A stretch of DNA of 61,499 nucleotides from Candidatus Zixiibacteriota bacterium (GTDB lineage: Bacteria; Zixibacteria; MSB-5A5; GN15; FEB-12). Both the position numbers and the translations under genes were made by a program. The notes under the pieces were generated by a model, which made no database searches, was not told where the DNA came from, and saw only the letters and a program-made list of their open reading frames with translations. Positions 26,628 through 35,910 of the stretch are shown piece by piece (the stretch's first letter is position 1; each line of letters starts with the position of its first letter). The stretch lies in NCBI GenBank assembly GCA_019038695.1, contig JAHOYZ010000032.1, positions 1 to 61,499 on the forward strand, in the 5' to 3' direction.

Positions 26628-27311
26628 ATGACAATGATTGAGTTGAGCAAAGTAACCAAGACATACATGACCGGTACGGTTGAGTTTCAGGCCCTCAAAG
26701 ATATTGATATGGTTATCAACCAGGGGGAGTTTGTGGCGGTAGTGGGGCCTTCGGGTTCGGGCAAATCGACGCTTATGAATCTGGTCGGGTGTCTCGATGT
26801 TCCGACTTCAGGCGAATATTTACTTGAAGGTCGGCAGGTCGGCAGCCTTACGTCCAATCAACTTGCCGATATCCGCAACACCAAGATTGGTTTCGTTTTT
26901 CAAGCCTTCAATCTCCTGCCATACGCTACAACCTACGAAAATGTTGAAGTACCACTACTGTTCGCCAAAGTATCGGCACGGAAACGTAAGGATCGCATCC
27001 TTGAACTTTTATCTCGTGTTGGTTTGGCGGACAAACTCAACAATAAGCCAACCGAGTTGTCCGGTGGAGAGATGCAACGCGTGGCTATTGCCCGTGCCCT
27101 GGCCAACGATCCGGATGTGATCCTGGCCGATGAGCCGACCGGCAATCTGGATAGTAAATCAGGCGAAGCGATCATCGAGATGTTTCACCAGATGTGGAAA
27201 GCGGGCAAGACAATTGTTATGATCACTCACGATATGAGCCTGGCCAATCAAGCTCAACGTATCATTCGCCTCAGGGATGGTCGCATAGAGGGCAACGGAA
27301 ACCTGGCCTGA
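26628..27311 (+). CDS. ABC transporter ATP-binding protein, MacB/LolD type
   Basis: A 227-residue ATPase with Walker [10 protein letters not shown], the Q-loop region [11 protein letters not shown], the signature [15 protein letters not shown], Walker [14 protein letters not shown] and the switch histidine in MITHDM. This is the type of stand-alone ATPase that serves FtsX-fold permeases. It is the last gene of the four-gene exporter operon. A GGAG precedes the ATG at 26628; a second ATG two codons on is possible. It ends 16 bases from the convergent symporter gene. Confidence 0.94.
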   Translation: MTMIELSKVTKTYMTGTVEFQALKDIDMVINQGEFVAVVGPSGSGKSTLMNLVGCLDVPTSGEYLLEGRQVGSLTSNQLADIRNTKIGFVFQAFNLLPYATTYENVEVPLLFAKVSARKRKDRILELLSRVGLADKLNNKPTELSGGEMQRVAIARALANDPDVILADEPTGNLDSKSGEAIIEMFHQMWKAGKTIVMITHDMSLANQAQRIIRLRDGRIEGNGNLA

Positions 27312-27327
27312 GGGCGACGGCCGACCC

Positions 27328-28701
27328 CTACGGGCTATAGTCCATGAACGGCAACAACTTCAGTCCGTGCAATAGAACGATAAGCATTGCGACGGGCGTT
27401 ATGTATCGGAGTACAAATCTCAGACCCTGATACAACGACCCCGACGAGCCAAATTCCTCGGATCGATCCTTGTCTTTCATCGCCCATGCGATAAACAGGC
27501 AGGTTAATAGGCCACCCAGAGGTAGCATGTAGTTGGTTGTCAAGAGATCGAAGAAGTCAAAGAAACCCTGGTCTTCACCGAGGATATTCACCGGTACTTT
27601 CCAGACGGCTACTGCCGACAGCATCCCGAAGACCCAGATAGTACCACCCAGCATAAGAGTCGCCGTGCTTCGTTTCCACCCTCGCTGGTCAATAAAGTAT
27701 GACACGACGACTTCCAGTAGACTGATGCCTGAAGTGAGAGCGGCGAACGATAGCAGAACAAAAAACGGCACCGAAATCCATGGCCCGGTCTCTGCAAACA
27801 ACACCGGCAAAGTGGCGAATATCAACCCCGGTCCGACATCAGGTTGCGTGCCGTATTCGAACACGAGGGAAAAAATTACGATCCCCGCCATCAGGGCGAT
27901 CAGAGTATCGAGGAATGATACCGTGATGGCGTCCTTGAGGATACTGCGATCCTTACGCATGTAGCTGCCATACGTGAGCATGGCGCCCATACCAAGCGAG
28001 AGTGTAAAAAAGGCGTGCCCAAGAGCCGACAAAACCCCCTCTGCGCTCAGTTTGCTGAAATCTGGTTCAAACAGGAACTTCAGAGCGGCGGTTCCTCCGT
28101 CCGTACCAAAAAGACCGTAGAACATCAAAGCCAACAAAAGGAAAAACAGTGTCGGCATCAGAATCCGTGACCACCGTTCAATGCCCTTTTGTATGCCGCC
28201 GATGACAATCCCGATACAGAGGACCATAAATATACTGTGCCACATGAACGATGTTCCGGCACTGTTTGCCAGTATTTCATACTGACCTACGATCTGATCG
28301 GCCGAGCCGGTGAATCCTTCGATAGCTTTGAAGATGTATGCCAGCGCCCACCCGGCTACCACGCTATAATAGGAGAGAATCAAAAACCCGGAGGCTACAC
28401 CCAGCCATCCGACCAGTTGCCACGTGCTGCCTTTTCGATGTAGCTTCTGAAAAGCACCCACCGGGTTGCATTGTGCACGGCGACCAATCATTAACTCGGC
28501 CAGCATCAATGGCAGTCCAACTATTACAACACACGCAAGATAGACCAGTACAAACGCCCCCCCGCCGTAGACGCCGGTGATATATGGAAATTTCCAGATA
28601 TTCCCCAGGCCTATCGCCGATCCGGTGGCGGCCATAATGAATCCCAGATGTCCGGCCCATTGTCCTCGGAACTTACCTGTCTTGCCGCAATCGTCTGCCA
28701 T
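27328..28701 (-). CDS. Neurotransmitter:sodium symporter family transporter
   Basis: A 457-residue multi-pass inner-membrane protein (about 11-12 segments). The NSS signature is clear: WAGHLGFIMAATGSAIGLGN then IWKFPYITGVYGGGAF in segment 1, and conserved FFTLSLGMGAMLTYGSYM in segment 6. Bacterial members use the sodium gradient to import amino acids such as tryptophan, leucine or tyrosine; the substrate here is unknown. CAGGAG precedes the ATG. It is a single gene converging on the exporter operon. Confidence 0.94.
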   Translation of the reverse strand: MADDCGKTGKFRGQWAGHLGFIMAATGSAIGLGNIWKFPYITGVYGGGAFVLVYLACVVIVGLPLMLAELMIGRRAQCNPVGAFQKLHRKGSTWQLVGWLGVASGFLILSYYSVVAGWALAYIFKAIEGFTGSADQIVGQYEILANSAGTSFMWHSIFMVLCIGIVIGGIQKGIERWSRILMPTLFFLLLALMFYGLFGTDGGTAALKFLFEPDFSKLSAEGVLSALGHAFFTLSLGMGAMLTYGSYMRKDRSILKDAITVSFLDTLIALMAGIVIFSLVFEYGTQPDVGPGLIFATLPVLFAETGPWISVPFFVLLSFAALTSGISLLEVVVSYFIDQRGWKRSTATLMLGGTIWVFGMLSAVAVWKVPVNILGEDQGFFDFFDLLTTNYMLPLGGLLTCLFIAWAMKDKDRSEEFGSSGSLYQGLRFVLRYITPVAMLIVLLHGLKLLPFMDYSP

Positions 28702-28958
28702 ATTTTCGTGCTCCTGTAGTGCCGGAGTGTGAACAGTTATATTACGCTATGCGCTTCATGAATCAAGTCGTCGCCTGTCTTCCCGGCGATGGTCGTTGAC
28801 AGTCGTGTTCGCACTTGAAAAAGAAAACAATTACCAGTCCGCTACGTAGTCAACAAATAAAGCCAGTCGGGTCGTTTTTGGTTGACCCAATCCAAGGACG
28901 GTCATTAGGTGTATAAGTGATTTGAACTCTGTATTTTGAAACAATAGAGGATTGTATT

Positions 28959-29585
28959 ATGAAGAAAACCATCTGTGCCGTACTGATACTTCTGACCTCA
29001 ACGTCGTCGGCTATGGCATTCGATGCTGCCGGCTCGACCTTCGGCAATCTCACCACTGCACAGGCGGCGGGAGGAGGACAGGCCAGGTTTGCAGGAGGAG
29101 TTGGGGTTGCTGATGCTACTAGTTTCTTTGGGGCGTTTACGTATGGCATGTCGCAATATGTTGATGGCCGGTTCAAGCTGGGATTGATTTCCGACAACGA
29201 CGAAACCGAACTGGCCCTCGGGGCTGACCTGAAGTATCAACTCTGGTCGATGGGTGACCTCGCCCGTCATCCGTTTGACCTGGCCGTAGGCGGACTGTTT
29301 GAATTCGTCGGCTCTGACGGATCCAGCATGCTGCAGGTTGGTATGTTTAGTCTCGGCTCATACCCCATGAGATTGTCAAACGGTCGTACACTGTCCCCGT
29401 ATGGGCGGATTAACCTGCGTCTTGAACGTTGGGACTCGGACCATTGGGGCACCGACTCTGAGTTGAAGTTTGGCTTTCACGGTGGCGTTTGCTATGAGGC
29501 CAGTGAGTTCATTAGTCTCTATGGCGAGTTCCAGATCGACGGCAATGACGGCATTTTCCTGGGGCTTGATTATCGTATCTTGTAA
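28959..29585 (+). CDS. Small exported beta-barrel-like protein
   Basis: A 208-residue protein with a typical signal peptide ending in AMA-FDAAG. The mature part is Gly- and aromatic-rich with alternating strands (FFGAFTYGMSQYVDGRFKLGLI, ALGADLKYQLWSMG, YGRINLRLERW, SLYGEFQIDGND) and ends in GLDYRIL, a pattern of outer-membrane beta barrels of 8 strands or so. No enzyme motif is seen. It lies 48 bases before uppP and may share its transcript. Function unknown. Confidence 0.65.
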   Translation: MKKTICAVLILLTSTSSAMAFDAAGSTFGNLTTAQAAGGGQARFAGGVGVADATSFFGAFTYGMSQYVDGRFKLGLISDNDETELALGADLKYQLWSMGDLARHPFDLAVGGLFEFVGSDGSSMLQVGMFSLGSYPMRLSNGRTLSPYGRINLRLERWDSDHWGTDSELKFGFHGGVCYEASEFISLYGEFQIDGNDGIFLGLDYRIL

Positions 29586-29633
29586 AACCGGCCTGATCCC
29601 AATGTATGGAACTGTTCCGGCAAGGCAGTTGGA

Positions 29634-30407
29634 ATGTCATTCTTAGACGCCCTGCTTCTGGGAATTCTGCAGGGACTGACCGAGTTCCTGCCGGTGTCAT
29701 CATCCGGACATCTGGTCCTGGCGCAGGCGCTTCTTGGTGTCAAGGAACCCGGTGTCTCCTTTGAACTTCTCGTGCATCTTGGTACGTTGCTGGCTGTGTT
29801 TGTTTATTTCCGAGAACGTATTGGGCAGTTGATCCTGTCTGTATTTAGAAGCGAGATGAAAGCTGAGCGGAGAATATTTGGCTTTCTTGTTATTGGAACA
29901 ATTCCGGCTGGATTAGCTGGAGTGTTTCTGAAGGATTTTTTCGAGGATTCCTTTTCAAGTCCGATCCTGACCTCGGTCATGCTGATTGTGACCGGGTTGA
30001 TTTTGTTATCCACGAAGTTGGTCAAGCCCTCGGACAAACCGATGACACTTCTGTCAACGGTGATTATGGGGATTGGACAGGCGGCTGCAATAATGCCCGG
30101 TATATCGCGCTCGGGGAGCACAATCTCGGTCGGATTGTTGTTAGGTGTCAAACCGGAGAAGGCGGCGGAGTTTTCCTTTCTTCTCGCTATCCCGGCTATT
30201 TTGGGTGCAGTCGTGCTCAAAGCTGACGAGTTGATGGCGCTCGATTCGTCACTCGCACTGCAGTATCTGGTCGGTGCAGTGGCAGCGTTTGTCTTCGGTT
30301 GGCTGGCGGTGGCTATCCTGCTGAGAATCATCCGTCGCGGAAAGTTTGCAGGTTTTGCCTATTATTGTTTTGCCGCCGGTGCGTTTGGACTGTATCTTTT
30401 CCAATAG
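29634..30407 (+). CDS. uppP: Undecaprenyl-diphosphatase
   Basis: A 257-residue integral membrane enzyme of the BacA/UppP family that removes a phosphate from undecaprenyl diphosphate to recycle the lipid carrier for peptidoglycan and O-antigen, also giving bacitracin tolerance. The two family motifs are present: GLTEFLPVSSSGHL and PGISRSGSTIS. About eight hydrophobic segments are visible. The stop is 2 bases before the heptosyltransferase-GmhB gene, so these envelope genes are co-transcribed. Confidence 0.96.
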   Translation: MSFLDALLLGILQGLTEFLPVSSSGHLVLAQALLGVKEPGVSFELLVHLGTLLAVFVYFRERIGQLILSVFRSEMKAERRIFGFLVIGTIPAGLAGVFLKDFFEDSFSSPILTSVMLIVTGLILLSTKLVKPSDKPMTLLSTVIMGIGQAAAIMPGISRSGSTISVGLLLGVKPEKAAEFSFLLAIPAILGAVVLKADELMALDSSLALQYLVGAVAAFVFGWLAVAILLRIIRRGKFAGFAYYCFAAGAFGLYLFQ

Positions 30408-30409
30408 TG

Positions 30410-32002
30410 ATGCGAAAAATCCTTGTCATTCGCTTGGGATCATTGGGTGATGTGTTGCTGACCAGCCCGACCGTGCTCAATCTCAAGATCAGTTTTCCCG
30501 AGAGCAAGCTCACTTATCTCACCAAAGAGCGGTTCCGCTCAGTAGTTGAACGCTTCGATGGCGTCGGTAACGTTGTTACATGGCCAGAAAATATGGGTAA
30601 ACGCAGTGAATTCTTGTTTCTCGCTCTGCTCCGCAAGATGGATTTCGATATTGTCGTCGATTTGCACGGCAACCCACGGTCGTGGCTGACGAGAAAGATA
30701 CTGCCGGCCACACACACAGTAGTTTATCCGAAACGACGATGGGAGCGACGGCAGGCGGTTGACTCCGACCAGCTTCCCCAATCATGGCCGCATACGATTG
30801 ATCTTTACAATGACTGCCTGCGACAGCTTGGGGGAAGGATACCAGCGGCAACCCCAATAATAATCCCTGACGATTCTATGTCTTTGAATCCTGATGTGAT
30901 GATATCGTTAAATAAAAAAGGACCAACAGCCCTGATTGCCCCCGGAGCGGCTCACTCTACCAAAGCATGGCCGGTGAAAAGATTTGCCCAGGTTGCCGAG
31001 CAATTGCACCGTGACCAAGGGATTCATATTATCTGGGCGAGATCATCGTTTGATAATGTTGATACAGAGTACTTCGGTTCACTATGTGCCGAGGCACTCA
31101 CAACTTTGACTGACTGGCCGATTGAGAAGCTTGCCTCAGTTATTGCTCGATGTCGATTGACCATAGCCAATGATTCCGGGCTAGCGCATCTATCATCGTC
31201 GGTCGGTACGCCAGTAATTGCCCTTTTTGGTCCGACCCATCCGGTTCTGGGATTTGCCCCGGCTGGGTTGTTTGACCGGGTTCTTGATGTCGATGAATCC
31301 TGCCGTCCTTGCTCGCTACATGGAAGCAAGTCTTGTCATCGAGAGAAGAGAGTTTGCTTTGACCGGCTGGCAGTCGAGCGGGTTGTCGAGGCCGCTTGCG
31401 GGATTCTCACGAGTGACATAAGAAAACAGGCTGGCCTGTTTGTTGATCGTGACGGTACGTTGATTGTTGATAAGAACTATTTGAAAGACCCCGATGGAGT
31501 AGAGTTTGAAGAGGGTGCGATTGAGGCATTGAAAAGAGCGCATGCGTCTGGTCTGAAGATAGTCGTCGTGTCAAATCAATCAGGGGTGGCTCGCGGATAT
31601 TTCAGCATTGATGACGTTGAAAGAGTCAATCGCAGGTTGTTGGAGATGCTTGCACAGGAGGGTATTGAGCTGGGTGGGTTGTATTACTGTCCCCATCATC
31701 CGGACGGAAGTAACCCTAAATATACTCGGGAATGCCGTTGCCGCAAACCGGCCCCCGGAATGCTTCATCAGGCCGCGATCGAGTTGGGTATTGACCTGAG
31801 AAAATCCTGGGTGGTGGGAGACAAGATTGATGATGTCAATCTTAGCCGGGTTGTGGGTGCCCGTTCAGTTCTTGTCAGGACTGGATATGGACGAGAGGAA
31901 GAACGACGTTTCGTCCCGAGTCGATTCGAAGGCAGAACAATTGTTGCGGATAATTTATTGGCCGCAGTCAGAGAGATTGAGCGAGTTGGTAGTTGTGATT
32001 AA
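30410..32002 (+). CDS. Heptosyltransferase (GT9) fused to GmhB-type heptose bisphosphate phosphatase
   Basis: A 530-residue bifunctional protein. Residues 1 to about 335 form a glycosyltransferase family 9 domain (MRKILVIRLGSLGDVLLTSP at the start, LIAPGAAHSTKAWPVKRFA, NDSGLAHLSSSVGTPVIALFGPT), like WaaF/WaaC heptosyltransferases of the LPS core. Residues about 342-530 are a HAD-IIIA phosphatase: D346-x-D348-GT, SNQSGVARG, the zinc loop CPHHPDG...CRCRKP and VVGDKIDD, all as in GmhB, which makes heptose 1-phosphate in ADP-heptose synthesis. So the chain holds a sugar-activation step and a transfer step. The ATG at 30410 fits the GT9 N-terminus; no strong ribosome site is seen, and coupling to uppP is likely. 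Confidence 0.92.
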   Translation: MRKILVIRLGSLGDVLLTSPTVLNLKISFPESKLTYLTKERFRSVVERFDGVGNVVTWPENMGKRSEFLFLALLRKMDFDIVVDLHGNPRSWLTRKILPATHTVVYPKRRWERRQAVDSDQLPQSWPHTIDLYNDCLRQLGGRIPAATPIIIPDDSMSLNPDVMISLNKKGPTALIAPGAAHSTKAWPVKRFAQVAEQLHRDQGIHIIWARSSFDNVDTEYFGSLCAEALTTLTDWPIEKLASVIARCRLTIANDSGLAHLSSSVGTPVIALFGPTHPVLGFAPAGLFDRVLDVDESCRPCSLHGSKSCHREKRVCFDRLAVERVVEAACGILTSDIRKQAGLFVDRDGTLIVDKNYLKDPDGVEFEEGAIEALKRAHASGLKIVVVSNQSGVARGYFSIDDVERVNRRLLEMLAQEGIELGGLYYCPHHPDGSNPKYTRECRCRKPAPGMLHQAAIELGIDLRKSWVVGDKIDDVNLSRVVGARSVLVRTGYGREEERRFVPSRFEGRTIVADNLLAAVREIERVGSCD

Positions 32003-32984
32003 GAAAGCGGCATATTTAAAGGATCTCGGCGATGGCAAGGTTCAGTGTCTGTTGTGCCCGGCTATGTGCCGTCTGACTCCCGGCAAGAAGGGCATTTGCG
32101 TCAGTCGATACAACTACGAGGGACAGCTTGTGACCGACAACTATGGCGAACTGGTCACACTGGCGGTTGATCCCATCGAAAAGAAACCGTTGTATCATTT
32201 CCATCCCGGTTCGTCGATTCTTTCCACTGGTCCTAACGGCTGCAATATGGGTTGTGTTCATTGTCAGAACTGGTCTATCTCCCAGGAAAGAACCCCCACT
32301 CGATATTTATCTCCCGAAGAGTTGGTTGCGGCGGCTGTGGACAGCAAGTCAATCGGGGTTGCTTTCACCTATACCGAGCCAATCATCTGGTATGAATACA
32401 TTATGGATACCGCCCCGCTGTTGCATCAAGCCGGACTGAAGAGTGTGATGGTTTCCAATGGTTACATTAGTGCTGATCCGATGGATGAACTACTGAAGCA
32501 TATTGACGCTTTCAACATTGACCTGAAAAGTATTCGTTCGCGTCATTATCGTAGAATATGCAAAGCAAAACTGAAGCCGGTACAACAGAGCATCGAGAAA
32601 ATAGTTGCCGCTGGCGTTCACCTTGAGATCACGAACCTGATAATCCCCACGCTCAACGATTCGGATAGTGACCTCATCGCATTATGTGACTACATCGTTT
32701 CGGTCTCGCCAATGATACCGTTGCATCTGTCTGCCTATCATCCCAGTTATCGGCTGGACATTCCCGCGACACCGACGGCGACGATGCAACGAGCCTGGGA
32801 GATCGCACGGCAACGTTTGAAGTATGTGTTTGTTGGGAATCTGATACTGGAGGGGACGAGTGATTCTCATTGTCCTCATTGCGGTAGTTTGCTTATCCGA
32901 CGCGAAGGTTACCAGACAGGGCTTGTGGGGGTTGTTGACGGGCTATGTTCAGAATGCGATTTTACGACAAGTATTGTGCAATAA
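31995..32984 (+). CDS. amrS: AmmeMemoRadiSam system radical SAM enzyme
   Basis: A 329-residue radical SAM protein. The cluster motif is C83-x3-C87-x2-C90 (CNMGCVHC), preceded by the family's N-terminal cysteines (CLLCPAMCRLTPGKKGIC) and followed by AFTYTEPIIWYEY and FNIDLKS, which mark the AmrS/PflA-like group; a C-terminal CPHCGSLL...CSEC zinc-like site is also present. AmrS usually works with Memo and AMMECR1 proteins, none of which is in the window. The best start is GTG 31995, overlapping the previous gene by 8 bases; TTGs slightly upstream are possible. Confidence 0.9.
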   Translation: MIKKAAYLKDLGDGKVQCLLCPAMCRLTPGKKGICVSRYNYEGQLVTDNYGELVTLAVDPIEKKPLYHFHPGSSILSTGPNGCNMGCVHCQNWSISQERTPTRYLSPEELVAAAVDSKSIGVAFTYTEPIIWYEYIMDTAPLLHQAGLKSVMVSNGYISADPMDELLKHIDAFNIDLKSIRSRHYRRICKAKLKPVQQSIEKIVAAGVHLEITNLIIPTLNDSDSDLIALCDYIVSVSPMIPLHLSAYHPSYRLDIPATPTATMQRAWEIARQRLKYVFVGNLILEGTSDSHCPHCGSLLIRREGYQTGLVGVVDGLCSECDFTTSIVQ

Positions 32985-33099
32985 CAAGTTGAACCTGGTT
33001 TGAGTCGATACTATCATAGGATGTGGTGAGGATTGATAGATAATCCCACACTGTAATAAACTGAAACGACCCTGGTTTCGTCTGTTGGTAATGATACTA

Positions 33100-35910
33100 A
33101 TGAAGAACAGACATATTTTGATCCGCCTGGCACTATTATTCCTGGTTCTCGGTCTCATTGGTGCAACGTCGGTGAGAGCGCAGTTCTATTTTGGAAAAAA
33201 CAAAGTCCAGTATACGCGTTTTAATTGGCAGCTGATGACTACCGAGCATTTCCGGCTGTATTTCTACGAGACAGAGATGGAGGTAGCCCGGATGGCGGCC
33301 CGTTCGGCTGAGGATTCCTACCGTCTTCTCGCAGCCCGGTTCAACCACGAGATCGAGGACAAGATTCCCCTTATAATCTATTCCTCACCCAATTACTTTA
33401 CGCAGACCAACATTGTCCCAGGGCTTCTGCCGGAGTCGGTGGCGGGATTCACGGAGTTCATGAAGGGAAGAGTTGTCCTGCCGTTTCACGGTTCGTACCA
33501 CGAATTGGACCATGTTATCCGTCACGAACTAGTCCATGTATTCACCTTCGACAAAATCGACCAGACCGTCCAGCGTCGCAGTCGGATCAAGGTTGCCTAC
33601 CCACCTTTGTGGTTCACTGAGGGAATAGCCGAGTTCTGGTCGGAAGAGTGGGACAGCGATGCCGACATGTTTGTCAAGGACATGGTCATCAACGAAAGAT
33701 TGTTCGGAATCCCGGAATTGTATCGCATTCGCGGTACCTATTTCATGTACAAGCTAGGCCAGTCAATCTGCGCCTTCATTGATTCCGCCTATGGTCCCGA
33801 CAAGCTAATGCTGATATTCGATGAATGGTACAAGGGACGCACGTTCAATGAGATTGTAAAGAATGTGCTTGGTGACGACTTGAAGGAACTCTCCCGTAAA
33901 TGGGAATACAGCCTGCGAAAGAAATACTACCCCCAACTTGCCGATCTCGGCTTGCCGGATATGGAATCGGATCGTATCACCAGCGACGGCTATTCGGTCA
34001 AGGGAGTGCCACTCATGTGGGACGATGGTGACGGCCTGAAGGAATGGGTTGTATTCAAGGCCAATCGCCGGGGGTACTCAGGCATATACATGTCCCCAGC
34101 TGAAGGTCCGCGCAAACGCACGGTGCGAACGTTGGTCAAGGGGGAACGCTCATCCGACTTGGAATCACTTTATCTTCTGCGTTCGGGGATAGACGCCCAT
34201 GCCTCAGGTCAGATCGTATTCTCTTCAAAATCAAAAGAAAAAGATGTCATATATATCTACGACCTGGGCGAAAGCAGCATAGTAGCCCGCTACGAATTTG
34301 ATTCGCTGGCGGCGACTCGTTCACCACAGTTTTCACCGGATGGTTCGAAAATAGTTTTCTCCGGCGTTCGTCTTAGCGGATTCACCGATATTTACGTTCT
34401 GGACCTTTCCTCTGGCAACTACGAGTCGCTCACGGACGACATCTATTATGATATTGATCCTGTATTTGCGGCCGACGGTTCCAGTATTATCTTCGTCTCG
34501 GATCGTTGTGTCGAAGGACAGCAAGGGGCTACCAATCTGTATGAGTACGAACTGTCAAGCGGGGCTCTGTCGCAATTGACAAATGGCCCCTATAGCGACC
34601 AATCGCCCGACGGAACTGAAGATGGAATCTATTTTTCATCCGACCGCGAAGGCTGTTTCAATTTGTTCTTGCTCGACCACGATGGGTCATTGTCACGCCA
34701 GTCCACGTTTGTGACCGGGGCTTTTGATCCGAGGTTGACACCAGATGGAGAGCATCTGGTGTACACTGGATATCAGGACATGTCTTTCCAGATTTACCGG
34801 ATGGCACTACCGACCGAGCCGGAGACAATCGCTCAAACTTCGCCCGCTTCGCAGCGACTCTGGAAACCTCTGGAGATATCTTCGGAATACTCTCGCGCCT
34901 CGATCAAGTACGATACCGATTACTCGCTTGATATTGCTCAGTCGAGCATCGGCTACGATCCGGTCTATGGATCGCTTGGTGGTTTCCAATTGGCAATTTC
35001 GGATGTTCTGGGCAATCATGCCTATTATTTACTTCTGGCGAATACGGCCAGCACCAAGGATGAATTCCTGGAGTCATTCAATATCGGAATCACCCACGTC
35101 AACCGCGAAAAACGGATTAACTACGGGCTGGGCGCATATCATATCTACGACGAGTATTTCAATGACTATGATGGCTTCTTTGAGGAACGCGAGGCTGGCA
35201 TCTTCACCCTTCTGAGTTATCCTTTTTCCAAATTCCACCGTATCGATCTGACGAACCTGGCCGCCTACAACAAACGATATCGAAGATACGGCCTGCGCGA
35301 TCGCGAGGCTTTCCTTGGTACACACTATCTGAGCTGGGTGTATGACAACTCTCTCTGGGATATTTCAGGGCCGATTGAAGGCCGTCGCTACAACTTTACG
35401 GTCGGGGCAACCAATCGTCTGGAGACAGGCGAACATTTCAACCGCATGGCGTTAATTGACGTGAGACACTACTTCCGTCTGGGCCGCTACTCCGCTGTAG
35501 CCTCCCGGTTATTTGGTTATTCATCCACCGGGATCGATCCGCAACGAATCCATTTCGGCGGCAGCTGGTCGTTTCGAGGGTACGACCGTCGTCGATTCTA
35601 TGTTCGTAATGTTCTATTCTCCTCGACCGAGCTGAGATTTCCCTTGATCGATCATTTACAGATAGGCTTTCCGTTCGGTGGGTTGGGTTTCAGAGCAATT
35701 CGTGGAGCGCTTTTCTTTGATGTCGCTTACGCTTCGGATACGGGTTTCCGTACCTGGAGGTACGATGACTTCCTGGGTTCCTTTGGGGCTGGAGTACGTC
35801 TTGCACTCGGTCGCGTGATATTATTGCGATTCGACTACATTCATACGACCGACTTCAACACTATCACGCCAAAGGCTGATTTTGACTTTTTCTTTGGATG
35901 GAATTTCTGA
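33100..35910 (+). CDS. Outer-membrane protein: metalloprotease-like domain, TolB-type propeller and BamA-like barrel
   Basis: A 936-residue exported protein with three parts. After a signal peptide ending near SVRA-QF, residues about 30-290 form a gluzincin-like peptidase domain with H142-E143-LV-H146 and E174 in WFTEGIAEF. Residues about 300-590 contain PD40/TolB-like propeller repeats (SPQFSPDGSKIVFSG, DPVFAADGSSIIFVSD). The last 330 residues are a surface-antigen/BamA-like barrel, with SWSFRGYDRR resembling the (V/I)RGF/Y motif. The start could be ATG 33091 or 33100; neither has a strong ribosome site. Its stop overlaps the BamB-like gene. Confidence 0.85.
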   Translation: MKNRHILIRLALLFLVLGLIGATSVRAQFYFGKNKVQYTRFNWQLMTTEHFRLYFYETEMEVARMAARSAEDSYRLLAARFNHEIEDKIPLIIYSSPNYFTQTNIVPGLLPESVAGFTEFMKGRVVLPFHGSYHELDHVIRHELVHVFTFDKIDQTVQRRSRIKVAYPPLWFTEGIAEFWSEEWDSDADMFVKDMVINERLFGIPELYRIRGTYFMYKLGQSICAFIDSAYGPDKLMLIFDEWYKGRTFNEIVKNVLGDDLKELSRKWEYSLRKKYYPQLADLGLPDMESDRITSDGYSVKGVPLMWDDGDGLKEWVVFKANRRGYSGIYMSPAEGPRKRTVRTLVKGERSSDLESLYLLRSGIDAHASGQIVFSSKSKEKDVIYIYDLGESSIVARYEFDSLAATRSPQFSPDGSKIVFSGVRLSGFTDIYVLDLSSGNYESLTDDIYYDIDPVFAADGSSIIFVSDRCVEGQQGATNLYEYELSSGALSQLTNGPYSDQSPDGTEDGIYFSSDREGCFNLFLLDHDGSLSRQSTFVTGAFDPRLTPDGEHLVYTGYQDMSFQIYRMALPTEPETIAQTSPASQRLWKPLEISSEYSRASIKYDTDYSLDIAQSSIGYDPVYGSLGGFQLAISDVLGNHAYYLLLANTASTKDEFLESFNIGITHVNREKRINYGLGAYHIYDEYFNDYDGFFEEREAGIFTLLSYPFSKFHRIDLTNLAAYNKRYRRYGLRDREAFLGTHYLSWVYDNSLWDISGPIEGRRYNFTVGATNRLETGEHFNRMALIDVRHYFRLGRYSAVASRLFGYSSTGIDPQRIHFGGSWSFRGYDRRRFYVRNVLFSSTELRFPLIDHLQIGFPFGGLGFRAIRGALFFDVAYASDTGFRTWRYDDFLGSFGAGVRLALGRVILLRFDYIHTTDFNTITPKADFDFFFGWNF

